Assembly: GCF_037038585.1 (NCBI RefSeq)
Contig: NC_092524.1
Span: 44,273,001-44,337,000 of the forward strand
From: Patagioenas fasciata
Lineage: Eukaryota > Chordata > Aves > Columbiformes > Columbidae
Length of the DNA: 64,000 nucleotides
Reading direction: 5' to 3'
The position numbers and the translations under genes are program-made. Below are positions 1 through 13,831 of this stretch, in pieces (within the stretch, counting starts at the first letter, position 1; each line of letters opens with the position of its first letter). Below the pieces are notes generated by a model that worked only from the letters and a program-made list of their open reading frames with translations, ran no database searches and was not told where the DNA came from.

Positions 1-1266
1 ATATAATTTTTGTAGAGATGGAGACTGTTGAGTCTCCTCCAGTTATTCTAATGCACCTGAGTCCTGGGCTCAAACATCCCTACTATTCAAGTCCTTGGCC
101 TTCACTTAAACAGAAACCAACAATCCTACTGAAGAGAGGGAAGGCTTTGTAATCCCAGCCTAGATGCTAGTAGGTTTATGTCACTGTTCTCATTTTCATC
201 TGTGACATAAATAATATTTCAGCTCAAGATTCCAGAGGTGAAGGGTTTTAAACTCAAACTTAGCTCTACTAAAAAAAAATACTTGGCTGCTGGAATTCTG
301 CTATTCAATTTCAAGGTCCTATTAATCAAAACGAAACAAGCACAAACCCACACATAAAATATCATTCTGGTGGTTATTTATATGAACATTATTTATTTTT
401 CAGAGGCAAGAGTCTGCTGAAGCTCAGTGAAGGAAGCATCTCTACAGGTGTCAGGGGATGTCACTGGCAAATCTTACTGATCTGTTTTAAGGTGTAACTG
501 CACACAGATGTTTCTGTGCCTTCCTGACAAAGATTACCGCTGCTGTAATAATAGTAAGAAAAGGTCACACTTCTACATCTGAAGTTCACTATCTGAAATG
601 CTGTCTTTGTCCTCCTTTCCTGTGGAAGTGATAAACGCAAACAGAGCAATGGAGATCACACCTCAGGATATGTAATTGTCACAAACACAGTGTTTGGAAT
701 CCACAGTTACTGTGATCACTTTATTAATTTCAATTAAATCACAGTTGTTTTAATAAGGACTAAAACAGATCAAGATCCATTCTAATCTCTGCAGAACATT
801 TCCTCCCACATGCTACTCCAAGGCTTATGTGCACAGTTAGTGTAACACATTGCAGGTAGCCCACTGGCACGACTAGACCAGATCCACAACTTACATAAAC
901 TCCATTCAGATCAACAGGACTTGTAATGGATGTGGATCACCGTAAGTGACACTAAGCTGATGAGAGAGACTGTAGAGAGAGACTGTAGACCGTAAATTGA
1001 CTTTTGGTCAATCACCATTTCAGTCAATCATGTTTCTCCTTTTAACTTCAAGGCAGGCAAGACTCCATGCTACAGTTTTCCCATGTAATGTCAGCGGCAT
1101 TAATGGATATACACCATGTTGCATAAGATTATCCAAGGGCACAGCAAATATGTGGTCTGAATACCCATGACAGTCTGTACTGCTGGATCTGCCCATGCGT
1201 GTATAGACTTATTTCGGTCAGTTCATATCAACACCATTTTCCCTTTCTTAAGAGAAAGTTAATTTA
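1..1266. other. Intergenic sequence, no gene seen
   Basis: AT-rich non-coding DNA. The open frames are short, lack motifs and are interrupted. The only clear structure is a perfect 13-bp tandem duplication at 962-987 (GAGAGAGACTGTA twice). No repeat family is recognised. Confidence 0.7.
962..987. repeat. 13-bp perfect tandem duplication
   Basis: The unit GAGAGAGACTGTA occurs at 962-974 and again at 975-987 without mismatch. It looks like simple slippage; no function is proposed. Confidence 0.9.
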
Positions 1267-1358
1267 GGGACATGGTTTAGTGCTAGAGTTAGATTATGGT
1301 TGGACTCGATGATCCTGAGGGTCTCTTCCAACCAAAATGATTATATGATTCTATGATT
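1267..1358 (+). mobile_element. CR1 LINE, truncated 3' end
   Basis: The segment starts GGGACATGGTTTAGTG, continues through TTGGACTCGATGATCCTGAG and CTTCCAACC, and ends in ATGATTCTATGATT. These are hallmark pieces of the 3' UTR and terminal short repeats of avian CR1 retrotransposons. Only about 90 bp remain, as expected for a 5'-truncated copy. It carries no coding capacity and was inserted in plus orientation. Confidence 0.9.
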
Positions 1359-4300
1359 ACTGGAGCCATTGAACTGTGTCATTTCAAGTTACCATATCTC
1401 TTACTTCTTCCTTTCCTTATCTCAGCTTCAGGCCTGAGTTTTGAAACTGCTTCACATTGAGCAAAGTCTGGTACTGCTGTTTGGGAGTATAATACAGAAA
1501 AATAAGAATATGGGGAAGAGAAGAGAGAGAGCAAGGTAGAAATGCAGGCAGATATCCAAGATATTTAGGACTCTGACAGAGTTGTTGGTGATAGATCACC
1601 ATCCTCAGACCGGCATGCTACAGGTAAAAGAAGTTATGAATAGTTTGATTGAATGCCTTTAGTTTGACCCATTGTCTTCTGGTAGGTACACCCGGTGGCA
1701 TTTGCCAACATAGTCAGCCAGAAATTAATCTTTATCAGGAGAAACCAGGTATAACTTCTTTGAAGCTGGTATATTATCCAAGTACAAAACTGGTGTGAAT
1801 GGAATAAGGTAATTCTGTGAATAGAAGGCACTGTGTATTCAATATAGCTCAAAAAATCCAGTATTTGACGTATATTTTGTTCTTAGGTAGAGGTTAAATA
1901 AAACAGGCTATATAATATTTTTGAGTCAAGTTGGCAGCAGACGTATGAAGTCTGCTCCAGATCTAACAGGAGCTTGCTCTGATTAAACATTATAGGATAC
2001 AAATGTGATCATACGCAAATGCTTTGTCTCTTAAAGGTAAAGATCATTGTACTTGCAAAACTATGACCCAATATACCCTTTCAGCCATGATCCTGTTGAC
2101 ACAGTTCTTCATTCCTTATTGAGATATGTCCCAACATTATCCCAAGAACACAAAAAGTCACTACTTAAATGCAAAAGTCCAGGAAAATCCCAGACATGTC
2201 CTAGAAGAGATCCAGTGCGTGCTCTAGTCTTGCAACATTTCCACTCCACAGGACAACTCCATGTGGCATACTGAAAATGGGTTAAATAATTTCTCTAATG
2301 TTTAACCCTTTTTAATCATTGGCATAAAAATAATCCTAAGATATGCCAATATTGATTAAACTGTATTGCTTAACAGAGAAAGAAATTGACTTTTCGGGGT
2401 GACAAAAGTCCAAACAATATGGCTGGTTTTTAGCTTTTTTCTCTAATGGTGAAACAGATTTGTGCAATTGCTCTGCCTATCCTTCTGTTGCTCCCCATTC
2501 CCCTTGGTAATTCCTCAATGTGTAGTCTAATTTCATTGAAATTATACAGAAAGACTAGAATTCTTAAAAGAGAGATTTCAAATTGAGGCTGAGTAGGAGG
2601 TACATGAAAATAGGCAACTGAGCAAGGGCGTAAATTAAAGAGTTCTCCTTGCTGGTAAGATGGTGGTACCACATCAGCCATCAAGCCACAAGACAGGAGA
2701 CAGGAGAGATGGGAGAGAGATCATAGAACCAAGTTTCCTAATTCTGATAGTCACAGAACTGCTTCTTTCTCTGAGGCTTTTACATTTATGTCTAATAATA
2801 TACTTACAACCTAAGAAATCTGATGACCTTGTTCTAAAATAAATCCAAAGGGCTTTTTCCTAGTATCTTACCTCTCTTTTTGGAAGCTTTCCTAGCATCC
2901 CATTTACAGTGTATATCTGAATAAATATCTGAATGCAGCTATTTGTACGATTACTGAAACCACGCTGATGGAGTTAGTATGCAAACTCCATTCTAACAAA
3001 AGCGGGTTGCTCCTTTTGTATGAGACAGAAAAATGTAGGTTAGATTAATTTCAATAGTGGGTAAGTCCCTTTAGAAGTATAACTTTGAACAATTCTGAGG
3101 TACCTGGGAAAGTAAAAGTTTTGTTCATTTTCATAATAAATACAGGCTGAGTGCAATAATCTCTAGCGTTAGCTGCATTTCAAAATTGCTTCACTTATTT
3201 AATATGTGTGTGCACCTGTGAACATAAATCCTGTAGAGTGTAGTTAGATATACTTTACAACTGTTCGATTGCTACTGCAACTGATGGGTCTTACACGTGA
3301 TAAAATGTGAAAAGTCATTAAATGCCTAGCCTTTTGAGATAATGACTATCTGTAGTTCCTATTGACTTCAATATATTTTAGAAACAGTCTTTAAGGACAG
3401 CTTTAAGAATTTAGTTAAAAGTTTCTCATTGACCCCTGCTGTCTTCTTCCCTAAACAGAAGAAAAAGAAAGAAAAAGAGAAGAAGGTAGATTTGTCTCAA
3501 TAATTTCAGTAGCTTTATCATGCAGATGGTATCTTTAGATTGATTTGAATTGCTTTTGGTGTGACCTACAAGATCAATACTGACCACAGTGCACGCTAAT
3601 GATGGAGTTTCCTCTTTATAAGCTCTTGTCTTAGCAAACCAAATTCTTAATGTTCTTTCAGTGTTTTTTTTTTTCTTTAATTCAATTTAGTTTGTGTTAT
3701 ATGGGGTGGGGATTGGATTTTTGGTTGTTGGGGTTTTTTGTTACAATTTACAGGATTGTAATTCAACTAATTCAGTTGCTGAACTGCAGGAAAAGCTCAG
3801 ACTGTCATGGACCCTATCCATTCACGGTGGAATTGCAGGAGACAACAGAATTACACCAGGGATGAATTTTGCTCATTGTGTTTCTTCCACTTAAATTTAA
3901 TCAACCCTTTGTGAACCTTTTTCATTTCTATGGCATTACATGAAACAACTCAATGTGATACAATTCTTTTGTTGAAATTGCATTGGTTCCTCTGGAGATG
4001 CAGATATCAACACAAGTCTTTAAGATCTCATCTCCTTTAAGGTTACTAAAATAATTGCATTTTTATTTAATGCTTTTGGGTAATAAAATATCTACATGAA
4101 TTTGTATGTTAACAATTTGTATGAAGCTAAATTGCATTACTTCAATGTTATATTATTGCTCTCTGTTTGCACCAGTATCACTGAGAACTGAATCAAAGCT
4201 TTTCCAACTATGAATGATTGTACTTCTGAAATAAAATGTACTTATCTAGATTCCAGATCATTATTATATAAAATTCTGACAATTTGTTTTGATATGTTTG

Positions 4301-7300
4301 ATGAATTAGGGATTATTTACTTATTTGGATGTAATTGTAAAGCAAATTGGGAATACTAAAGAAATAATACCCTTCCATCTAGGGACAAAACATTACGCTC
4401 TTAAAGACATTAAAAAAATAATATAAAAAGTTTGCTTGGTAATAGATGCTTAGCAGTAACATATAAAAGGGATCACTGTAATTATTATCTCCTGCTGTTG
4501 GAAAAAACTCCTTTTGTCACTGCTGGCTTCTGAAGCAGAAAAAAATTATTCTGCAGTTCTTCCAACTGATGGTGGAAACGCACTGCGCAAACATTAGTAC
4601 TGAAATAAACAATTACAGCAATTTTCTCAATACAAATCCAAGGTTATTTCTGATTCTTACCCTTGTTTTTCAAACAAAGGCATGCCAACACCCAAACCAA
4701 CAGACTGCCTATATGACTCCTGTGTTACTGCAACCATCTGTTTGAAAGGTGCCCTCCATGCCAGGTCAGTGGTTAAATGTGTCTCTAAAATTGAGACAAG
4801 AGTCAGGTTACTGCTACTTGTTCCAAGTCCCTTTTTTTCATTCCTGACCTCATTTCCATGCTTGAGTGATTATCAAAAAGTTTGTGTTGGAGATGATGTT
4901 TCCTCTAGACCAGATCCCTAAGGGTACATCATCATTGTGACCTAACTCCAGGGAAGGCTTGTAGTTGAGGATCCTGAGCTAAGGGAGGTGTTCACTCTGG
5001 CCCATCAGCTGGATTCAACAGGTGAGCCAAGAAAGTGCCTCTTCTTTACATTCTGCTCCATGGGAGCTTAGGAAGGTGCCCATCCATCTTTGATCCCTGA
5101 AAATACTTTCCTCAGTACCTGAACATGGAAAATCCTTCATATCCCCTCACGGCTGAAAGTTTAGCAAGGGGTAAGTTGAACCTTGGAATGAGTTCTTCTA
5201 AAACCTGGAAGGGTCTGGGCTTTTGGTTGCTGCTTGTTAAACACAAGGGTCCAAATACTGCAACACACATAAATATATTCATAATTTTCAGGGTATTAAT
5301 TGATTTCAGTTGAACTATTCAAATTTAAAACAAAAGTATTCATAATAATTTGCACATTCAGTGACCTAAAAGTGATTCACATGCCTTTTTCCCAGTAGCC
5401 TGAATTCCCCCTTCAACTGGACTACTAGACTCACAAGTTATCTTGCCAATATTAAGGCAGGATCTAAAACAATGAAAGATTAACAGAAAGGGCTCACTTT
5501 CATGTTTTTTTTTGTTACTATTGAAGGAATTTGAATTTTCATTTTTTAAATTGCTTTGGGGGTTAACTTTGTGTGTTTGTGTGTGTGCATAAAATTGTCC
5601 ATACTAGTAATCTTTGTAAAATATTAATATGCAATGTTTGCTACATTTTCTTCTTTGCAGATGCACTTCTTAAAAACTTACCTACATTATGATAATAATA
5701 AAATAAGTATTATGTTCCTAAAATAACTCTTTAACTGCAGAACAGATAGCAAACCCGTTCTTCTTGCAGTAACATGTACTTTCCCACAACTGCCAAACAC
5801 TATGAAAATGGTTCCATTTACTTCCAGAATTTGCCAAAAACAGATGATGACTGAAACTGGTAATGACTATTTTCTATTCTCTATCCCTAAGTAATTGACC
5901 ATTAATTATAATATCAATAGGCTGTGGATAAGTAAAGCAGACACATGTTAGGACTACATTTCATTTGTAACTGTTTTGTATATATCATAAATCTCTAATA
6001 TTGGGCTATTGTCACACATGATGAATTATTGTAAGCATGTCAGCACATAGTGGAAGTCAAGTACATTCAAATACTACTCAGTCAGAATTGAATTTGGCAT
6101 GATAGTCTCATAAAAGGGGACTCAATTGAGAGTTTCCACTTGCCTGCTCTAAACTTGTCACTTGTAGGTGCTAAAGAGCTTGTTGTGTTGGTTTAATTAG
6201 TCAACAAATCGGTCCTTACTTGATTGCGTGGTCGTATCACATATGTTAACACTTCACTGTTTGATGGAGATATTAACAAGTGACAAGAGTCTCTTGGTCT
6301 ATGGACTTTAAAGAAGAGAAGCTCTTCTATATTATTTCATTTGGTCCTGCCAATATTTATTAGATCATGCAGGCTGCAGGCTGCCAGCAAGAGAAAGACA
6401 ACACAAACATTTTTCAGGGTTATGCTCATCTGTATCCCAAAGAAGGGTCACTAAACAATCGATAGTAGAAGAATATAAGTAAGATGAGTGTTTTCTACCA
6501 CAGCTTAGAAATTCATTATTTGATACAGTTTGCTGCAGACCTCCTTGGAGCTTTTTTCACTTAAAGATAATTTATGACAAGAACAGAGAGGTTCTTGAAA
6601 ATGCTATAGCAACTGGAGCTGAATGATGCCACTCTGGCACTAGATGCATAGTCACCAGAGGCCAGTAAAAAGGAAGTTTGCATTTGTATGAAGAACTGTA
6701 TTAGTTAAGCATTCATCAGTGTTGTATAAAATATTCATATTACTTGTTGGTGGAAGATTAAACAAAAAAACTTCAATAATTAAAATGGCTTATTCCCAGG
6801 AGTGGGGGTAGGGAAAAAGTTGGTCCTCTCGAAGTTTGCAAAGGGGCTTGTCTATTCACTTTTTGTATAGCAGCAAACAAAAGAGGAGTGCATACTTTAT
6901 TGGCTCCGCTTGTTGGACCACCATTCTGTTATAGCTTTTATCTGTACTTTGCCAGTAATCAGGTCTCAGAAGCATATGCCAAAGTAAAGGGAAATGTATC
7001 ACATATAGAAAATCTCCTTAATAATTTTTGGTGAGTCTCTTGCCAGAAAAAATCATTTAAAGCATTTTGTTATGTGCCATAAATACTAGCAGTCATAAAT
7101 ATTGACTGGCTAGTCTATGTGACTCACTAGTCTATGTGAAGCATTATAATGAGAGAGGATATCTTGAAGTTTGCTATTATAATAGTGTTACAGCTAATTT
7201 TATTTCTTTTTGTTGTAAAGCTAGTGGACAATTTGAATAATTTTCTTAAGAGGAAAACAAATAGTGATTCATATACATAAAACCTCATTGCTTCCATCTT

Positions 7301-7643
7301 CATCAAATGTCACAGCCTCCCTACTTTTGCTTATAATGGTCAAGCTGAACTTCCCTTTTAATGCATAGGGCGATCCTCAAAAGTCAGGGTCTGCTACACG
7401 ACAGTGATCTTAAATCACCCTGGACTTTTCACAGTGATTTTATGTTTTACATGTAATGTTACTGGTACAGGAAAATTCACAAAGCCAAGTTAAAACACTT
7501 GGAATAAACTTGCTCATTAATGATAGAATAACATTTTTAAACACAGTGGCAGAGAAGTTGCTTGCCTGAATTTCTCTATGCACCATTTTGCAAAAATGTT
7601 AGGTGCATTCAAAAGTTTGAATTAATTTTTTAATATATTTTTC
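1359..7643. other. Intergenic sequence, no gene seen
   Basis: AT-rich DNA with no convincing coding frame on either strand. It has short low-complexity pieces only: purine-rich 3460-3487, a T run with GGTTGTTGGGG at 3665-3745, and a TG-rich stretch at about 5569-5589. Parts (for example 4020-4330) are very AT-rich. I see no recognisable mobile element or RNA gene. Confidence 0.65.
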
Positions 7644-7654
7644 TTTTTTTTTTT

Positions 7655-7691
7655 AATAAAATTCACATATATACATTATGTGAATTTTATT
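7655..7691. repeat. Perfect 15-bp inverted repeat with 7-nt loop
   Basis: The left arm AATAAAATTCACATA (7655-7669) is exactly complementary to the right arm TATGTGAATTTTATT (7677-7691), with the loop TATACAT. With one bulged T at 7692 the stem gains about five further T:A pairs from the adjoining T run (left) and A run 7693-7697 (right). It could extrude as a cruciform or be the remnant of a small inverted-repeat element. It is too short and AT-rich for a typical pre-miRNA. Confidence 0.9.
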
Positions 7692-7697
7692 TAAAAA

Positions 7698-8879
7698 TGA
7701 ATAATTTGTTAATAACAAACACACATAGATTTTGGAAATGCAAATTCACAATCTTAGGAACAGTAGGTTGTTATAATCTTTTCAGCTGCATTGAGGTCCT
7801 TCATTAGTACAGATCATTTATTCATACACCTATGTGTAGACACACATATTTTTGAAAACTGTAAAATTATTTACTGACAAGCATATAAAATATAATGGCT
7901 GTTCTAAACTGATTTTCATTTATGTGACTAGACTCTTGACAAGTATTTTTATCTGTAGTTCTCAGATGCAATCTGTATTAGTTTGAATTGTTTTAATTAG
8001 TTTGAAAGTATTGTTCACTTCTTATTCAAGTATCTGGTGTTAATTGCCTTATATTGTTATAATTTTATTGCAATAACAATGAAGATGCCAAGTAGGAATT
8101 TAGAGCTCAGATATTCTGGAAACGTCACAAACAGAGAACAAAATATGATCTTGTTTTTGTCTTGGCAATATTTATCTTTTTATATAGTGTAGTGTTTTTT
8201 AGGGTGTATGGTCATATTGTGTATGCTTGGAACATGGATTATAAATTTCCAGAGCTTTCCATTTATTCCTGCCCTGGGCAAGAGAGCACACCTTCGAGAG
8301 ATGTTCAAATGAGAATCTTTGCCCAGACAACCAAAGTCTTTTAGAGAGTTTGCAGATGTCCCAATCCTTCAAATTGTTGCGGAGCTTCTCTGAATTACTA
8401 AGTACACATAATTTCTATCAATTTCTATCAACTGGAGCAAATGGGGGAGAATGGAAGATACATGAAACTGGAGACTTCAAAATGTATTTGAAGCCTTTCC
8501 AAGTGAAGGCTTGCAATGTCCTCAATTGGTGACTACTTTGGATTTCTTATGAGTTAATTTACCTTAATGTTTCTGAAAGCACTTCTCTCCCTGTGTACCA
8601 ATTCAAAATTTTATTCATTGCTTGTTAATTCAAAATACATTTTTTAAAACTCTAAAATGCTGTTTTATTCTAATCACTGATCAATATCTTATCTTTTCCT
8701 GTCTTTTTTTTTTTCTTAATCAGATCTGTTTAGTTGATTTTTTTTGCTACAAGATATTATTTCAGTTGTGTGGCAGCACTATCCAAATTCCGTCTCTTCT
8801 ATACAGAACTGAATGGCCTTCTCAGTGACACCATCATGACTGACAGCTGATCTACTCAAAACCGAAAGCAGAGGCTTTT
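7698..8879. other. Intergenic sequence, no gene seen
   Basis: AT-rich non-coding DNA. A small direct duplication (ATTTCTATCA twice, about 8410-8430) is visible. Open frames here are about 60-70 codons and lack any family motif. Confidence 0.65.
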
Positions 8880-10048
8880 GAGGTAAGGCTTGTAGGTCAA
8901 TCCAGAGAGGCAAGGCCCACCCTGCAGATGGGTGCTGTTAGATCCCTCCAAAGCTGCCTCTTTTCCAGGTCGAACAAGCCCCATTTCCACAGTCTCGCCT
9001 TACAGGGCAAGTGCTCTAACCCTTGACCATCTTGGCTGTACTTTGCTGAACTCCCTCTAGCTGATCATTACCTTTCTTGTCCTGCTGTGCCCAAAACTGG
9101 ACACAGTATCTAGATGTGGTCTCCCCAGGGCTGAGTAGATGGGGATGATCACTCTCTTCAGTCCACTGGCTGTTCTCATGTGACTATTGGCCTGGATGTC
9201 GTTCTGGAGGGACACACTGCAGGCTCATGCTCAGTTCACCGCCACCAAGACCACCAGTTCCCCTGGGGAGGAGAGCTGCTCTCCAGTCTGGCAGCCCCCA
9301 CCTGTGCTGCTGCAAGCAGTTCTTCCTTCCCCAGGGCAGGACTTTGCATTTGTTCTTGTTGAATTTCATTACATTGCTGCTGACCTGTTCCTCCAGCCCA
9401 TCTTGGATCCCTTTGGGTGGTAGCTCTTCCCTCAAGTGCATCAACTGGTCCCACCAGTTTGGTGTCACCTCACACCTGGTGAGAGTGCACCCTGCCATCT
9501 GCTTCAGGTCATTGATAAAGGTGGTTAACAGGACAGGTCCCATGACAGATCTGTGCAGTGCTCTATTTCTTAACAGCCTTTAGGTAGAACATGACACATG
9601 AATCTCTACCTTCTGAGCCTGATCATGCAACTAGCTATTTACTCATCTATTTGTCCAACAACCTAGACCATAACATTCCACATTGGATACAAGAAGATTT
9701 TGCAGACTGTCCAAAGCCTTACTAAAGACAAGGTAAAAGACATCCATTGCACTCCCCCCATCCACAGATCTAGTCATTTCATCATAGAAAGCAATCAGGA
9801 AAAGCATGATTTTATCTTCTGACTTTCCAAGCACTGCCTTCTTCACGCACCCATAAATGCATTTAAGGAAGAATCTCGTGATTGTCCTGAAGATCAAGAT
9901 AAGTAGTGTCTATACTTTCCCAGATTGTCCCTTTGGCCTGTTTTGAAGATGGGTGCAGCATTTGCCCTTCTCTAGTCACTGTGGATCTCCCCCTGATCTT
10001 TATGACCTTTCAAAGATGACAGAGTGACCTCACTATGACACTGGCTAT
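8880..10048 (-). mobile_element. CR1 LINE remnant with degraded ORF2 (reverse transcriptase C-terminal part)
   Basis: Read on the minus strand, several short frames match the CR1 ORF2 reverse transcriptase in the right order. LIAFYDEMTRSVDGG and AMDVFYLVFSKALDS lie near 9710-9800, GPVLLTTFINDL at about 9505-9540, and MKFNKNKCKVLPWGR at about 9315-9360. Further down is DNA equivalent to the segment before the 3' UTR (CTGTGTCCAGTTTTGGGC near 9090). Frames are broken by stops and shifts, and the catalytic YxDD segment is not intact, so the copy is dead. The usual 3' terminal repeats are missing, so the 3' end is truncated or diverged. Both boundaries are approximate. Confidence 0.85.
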
Positions 10049-13000
10049 AATATAGAGTCCAACAGAGGTAAGAGAAATCATGGCCTAAAAGCCTGGAAAA
10101 AATATGAACTTTTTGCTATTCAAGCTACGATTGCATACTAGGAAGTAATAAAGAGTTTCAGTGTAGTGAATTAGTTCAACAGGACAATTTGAGTGATCGC
10201 CATTACCCTGTCAATAGCCTGGAAGAAGCCCTTTCAACAGCCTGGAAACAGTCTTTTATAAAGAGTGGAATTATATGGAAAGTGTTAAAGAGAGTCTCTT
10301 CCTGAATGCTCTTTATTCTGTCCCTCTGGATTCTTCTTTACATATGTTCATCGAGACACTGAAGTTTTTTTCACTATTGAACCAGTGCCACTATGAGAGG
10401 ATGAATCCCATCCCCTTTTGACTCATACATTATCAATATGACTGTTAGGTATGCATTGACTGAAACATGTGCAGCTCTATTAGGACCGGTTCTTTCTTGC
10501 ATAGAGAGATCTATCATCACAGCATACATATGTATATGCATAGTCATTCTTCAGATTAGCCACAGCCACACCTTTGTAAAATGCTTAATTATCAGAATAC
10601 AAAACATAGATTACATTCCCTCCCTTAATCAACTTCAAGATACAGTCAATTCTGCCTCGGGGCTGGAAGATCAATGTGATGACAGCTTGAGATCCCTTCT
10701 ACCTCTATTACTTTTGTAAGAAACAGGAAAAAAAGAAATTCAGTTGCCATCTATGTGTGCTTAAATTTCCTGCATTGCCAAATATGAATATGAAAAGTGA
10801 TACTTAGCTGTTGCTACTGAATTGTCTTTAACTACACAAGTCAGCCAAAGATGACAAATACATTGTTCTTTGAAAGTAGTGTCAACAATGCAGTAGTCCT
10901 CAAATATCATTAAGTCCATAGAGAAAATGTTTATTTTGAAAGATAAAAAGATATTCCAGTGGTATCCTCCCAGCCATATTCTTACCAAGAAAAATAACTA
11001 ACTAAAACTAAATAAATAAACAAATGGAATTTTGTTCTGAACACAAGTAGGGATGCATTGTTTTTCAAAGGAAGCTGTAGCTTAATATCGAATGTTTGAG
11101 TCTAACTAGACATTATATATCAGAAATGAATGGATAATCTGTGAATATCATGAGTGTTACCAGTTTACTAAGCTAAATATTAAATATTAACTGCACAGTT
11201 TGGACAGTGTGAAGCCCCATTATCTTACAGTCTCTGGAATTCTTTGTCTCTCTTCAGTAGCTGCAAAAAGACCCTAAATGACTGGCAGCTCAGGTTCCTC
11301 ACTTTTAGGCAGCTGAAGTGTGGTGTAATTAATCCTGTCTTCACAAATAATGCATAGTTCATTGATGTTCTAAGCTGAGATGCCGAGCAGTAAGACAAGA
11401 TGGACGGAGGTACAAATACATATCCTGTTCTGATACATCTGCTAAAGGGATGGTTACGTCTGACATGGGAACTGGAGTAGTAAACCCTGCTATGGGTATA
11501 GCCTAGAGAGCTTGAAGCAATAGCTCTAAAAATACTGCAGTTATTTGAGCATGCCCTTAATGACACAGATGTAACTGCAGAGCAAAAAGTATTGATTTCT
11601 ACTGAAGCTTGAAAAATGGGAATCATATGTTATTAAAAAAATAAGAAACGGCAATAATGATTCTTAATGCTCATGCGTGAATGCTTTCCACATACAGTAT
11701 GTTCATCACCTATACCAATATATGCCTCTGCCCTTATGTGCAAAGTACAGAGACTCCAAAGTGTCATCTGCTCAGCAGTTTTTGAGAGGTCGATATGTGA
11801 TCCACTAGGTGTCAGGGCACTGCATGCAGAAGCATCCTCACAAGATCAGATACACAGTGGGTTTTCTGATCCATGCTTAGTTTGCCTGGAGTTGCCCACC
11901 AGGCAGGTCCTGGCCTGGCTGGTAAAGGACATCAGGAGCAGTCCTGCCAACAAGCAAGACCCTCACCCAGGTGCCATGGTGTGGAGACATTTGGAAGATA
12001 CTCTCTTTCATTACCTCAAGATGTCTTCTAGTATGTGTTCGGCTTTGCAATAAATCAGCATTTGTATGTTATCTGGTAAAAATTAAGAAAGTGATGGAGC
12101 CACCTACAGATTACTTCAGTTCCAATTCAGATCAGTGCTAGAATCTAATAAATGTATGAAATCTGATAAATGTAAAAACATAGGGAGTTAACCTGCAAGG
12201 AATCCCACAACATGAAAAGATGCAATTTATTGCATGTCAAGTTTAGTTATTTTGCAACAGCCACATATATTATATCTCAGTTACAAGTATTAAAATGTCC
12301 TTTGCCTAGTTTCAGATTCTGTTGTGTTTCAAATGCTTGCAAAAAGAAAAGAAGAAACTATATCCGGTTTAGGACATATTTCAAGTTGCCATGCCTGCAC
12401 AGTAGAATACTAGCACATAGTTTTAAGTCACATAGGCTCTAAGGAGATATAAGCATTTGAACAATATGTCCATTGCTTAGTGGCTACTTTTTTTTTTTTT
12501 TTCAGAAAAGAATGGACATGAACACATGCTCAAATTTTCCATTAAAGTGAGGGCATGAACGGCTATCCTACTCTATTGAATATGTTAAGGGCAGAAGTTA
12601 ATAAGTAATTTGTAGTTAATTTCACATTCCTAATTAAGTTCAAGGTGCCTCACGGCACTTGCTTAACAGTCAAAAGGGAGCATTTCTAGCTAAGTGCTTC
12701 CAACTAGTTTTAACCAATTGTTCAGTCACAATTAATAACATATTTCAACTATTGTTGTATGTGTGGTAAAGTGTGGTAAATTCTTAGTGAACTCTAAATG
12801 TTGGCAGAGCCACTGCAGGAGGTTATTGTGAACTTCAATTTGAGATCATTCGAATTATAAAGTGATTTCAGATTTCTCACCCTCTTAAAAAGCTAAGCAT
12901 CTGCTTGGTACTGGACAGCATATGTGAACTGTAAGGCCTATGTTAAAACATCAGGAAAAAAAGATAATGACATGTTTTATTGATTTTATGGCTCCTTAAT

Positions 13001-13717
13001 CTGTACTCCAGGGAAAAGACTAACCTGTGGAAGGGACAGAAGGTTCAGGAATACTTGGATTCACTTGTCCAAAGTCTTTCAGATAGGATCTCAGTATCTG
13101 TGCCTGCTAGCCAAGTTGCAACCCTGAGCACTGCTCTGGTCTGTAATGCCAGATTAAATTCCAGCAGACAAAGCCCAGCTACTTTAGGTTTGTGTAAGAT
13201 GCAACGAATGGTGAGTCATCTCTGAATTTACAGCAAAACATCAAATATGCATACACATGCAGATGCAGACAAGGTATATATGGTAAAATATGGAACTGTG
13301 ATCATTTATTATGCTTCTATGATTATTGCACTTACCTCTTACATTTCCATCTCCTGAGCAGCCCTTGATTGCCACACACACACAAGACAAACTTCCAGAA
13401 AAATATCATCTCACTAATCCTCTCTGCAGTGCAGGAGAGTATTACACCACCAGAAAGGATGTCAAGATCCAGGATAAAAATCTAGCAGGCCTGGCAAGAC
13501 TGAACATTGAAGTTTAGTATCTTTAGATAAATAGTTACGGTCACTTTTAACAGCTCCAACTCCCTGTAACAGCAGCTGTTCTAAAAGTAATTAAATCGAC
13601 TTGACACTAAATATAGACCAAAAAAAAATTAAAAGCTTTCTAAAATAATTTTGAAGGGTTTTTTAACTGCTGGAAATTAGAAATTACTTCAATTAATACA
13701 AAAATATACTCCAACTG
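10049..13717. other. Intergenic sequence, no gene seen
   Basis: AT-rich DNA without a supported gene. Frames of 128 and 133 codons at 11667-12053 (plus) and 11225-11626 (minus) have no recognisable domain and no start context that stands out. A T run lies at 12488-12502. The piece 11880-12000 is more GC-rich than its surroundings and may be an eroded repeat, but I cannot name it. Confidence 0.6.
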
Positions 13718-13831
13718 AGGCTATAAATATATACATATATATTTAGGCTATCTGTGTGTAGGCTATGTATATATTTAGGCCATATATATTTAGCCTATGT
13801 ATATTTTTATATATGCACATGTATATATACT
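13718..13831. repeat. AT-rich minisatellite, 15-17 bp unit
   Basis: Imperfect copies of a unit close to TAGGCTATGTATATATT begin at 13744, 13759, 13776 and 13791, with a related GGCTATAAATATATA just before and a TATATATG tail after. Unit lengths vary between 15 and 17 bp. It is local tandem amplification within AT-rich DNA. Confidence 0.8.

Noticed and set aside
7655-7691. Hairpin as a microRNA precursor
   Set aside because: The total length with flank is about 50 nt with a 7-nt loop, almost all A and T; too short for a usual pre-miRNA.
9184-9583. Frames of 118-119 codons on both strands as host genes
   Set aside because: The minus frame is degraded CR1 reverse transcriptase and the plus frame is its shadow.
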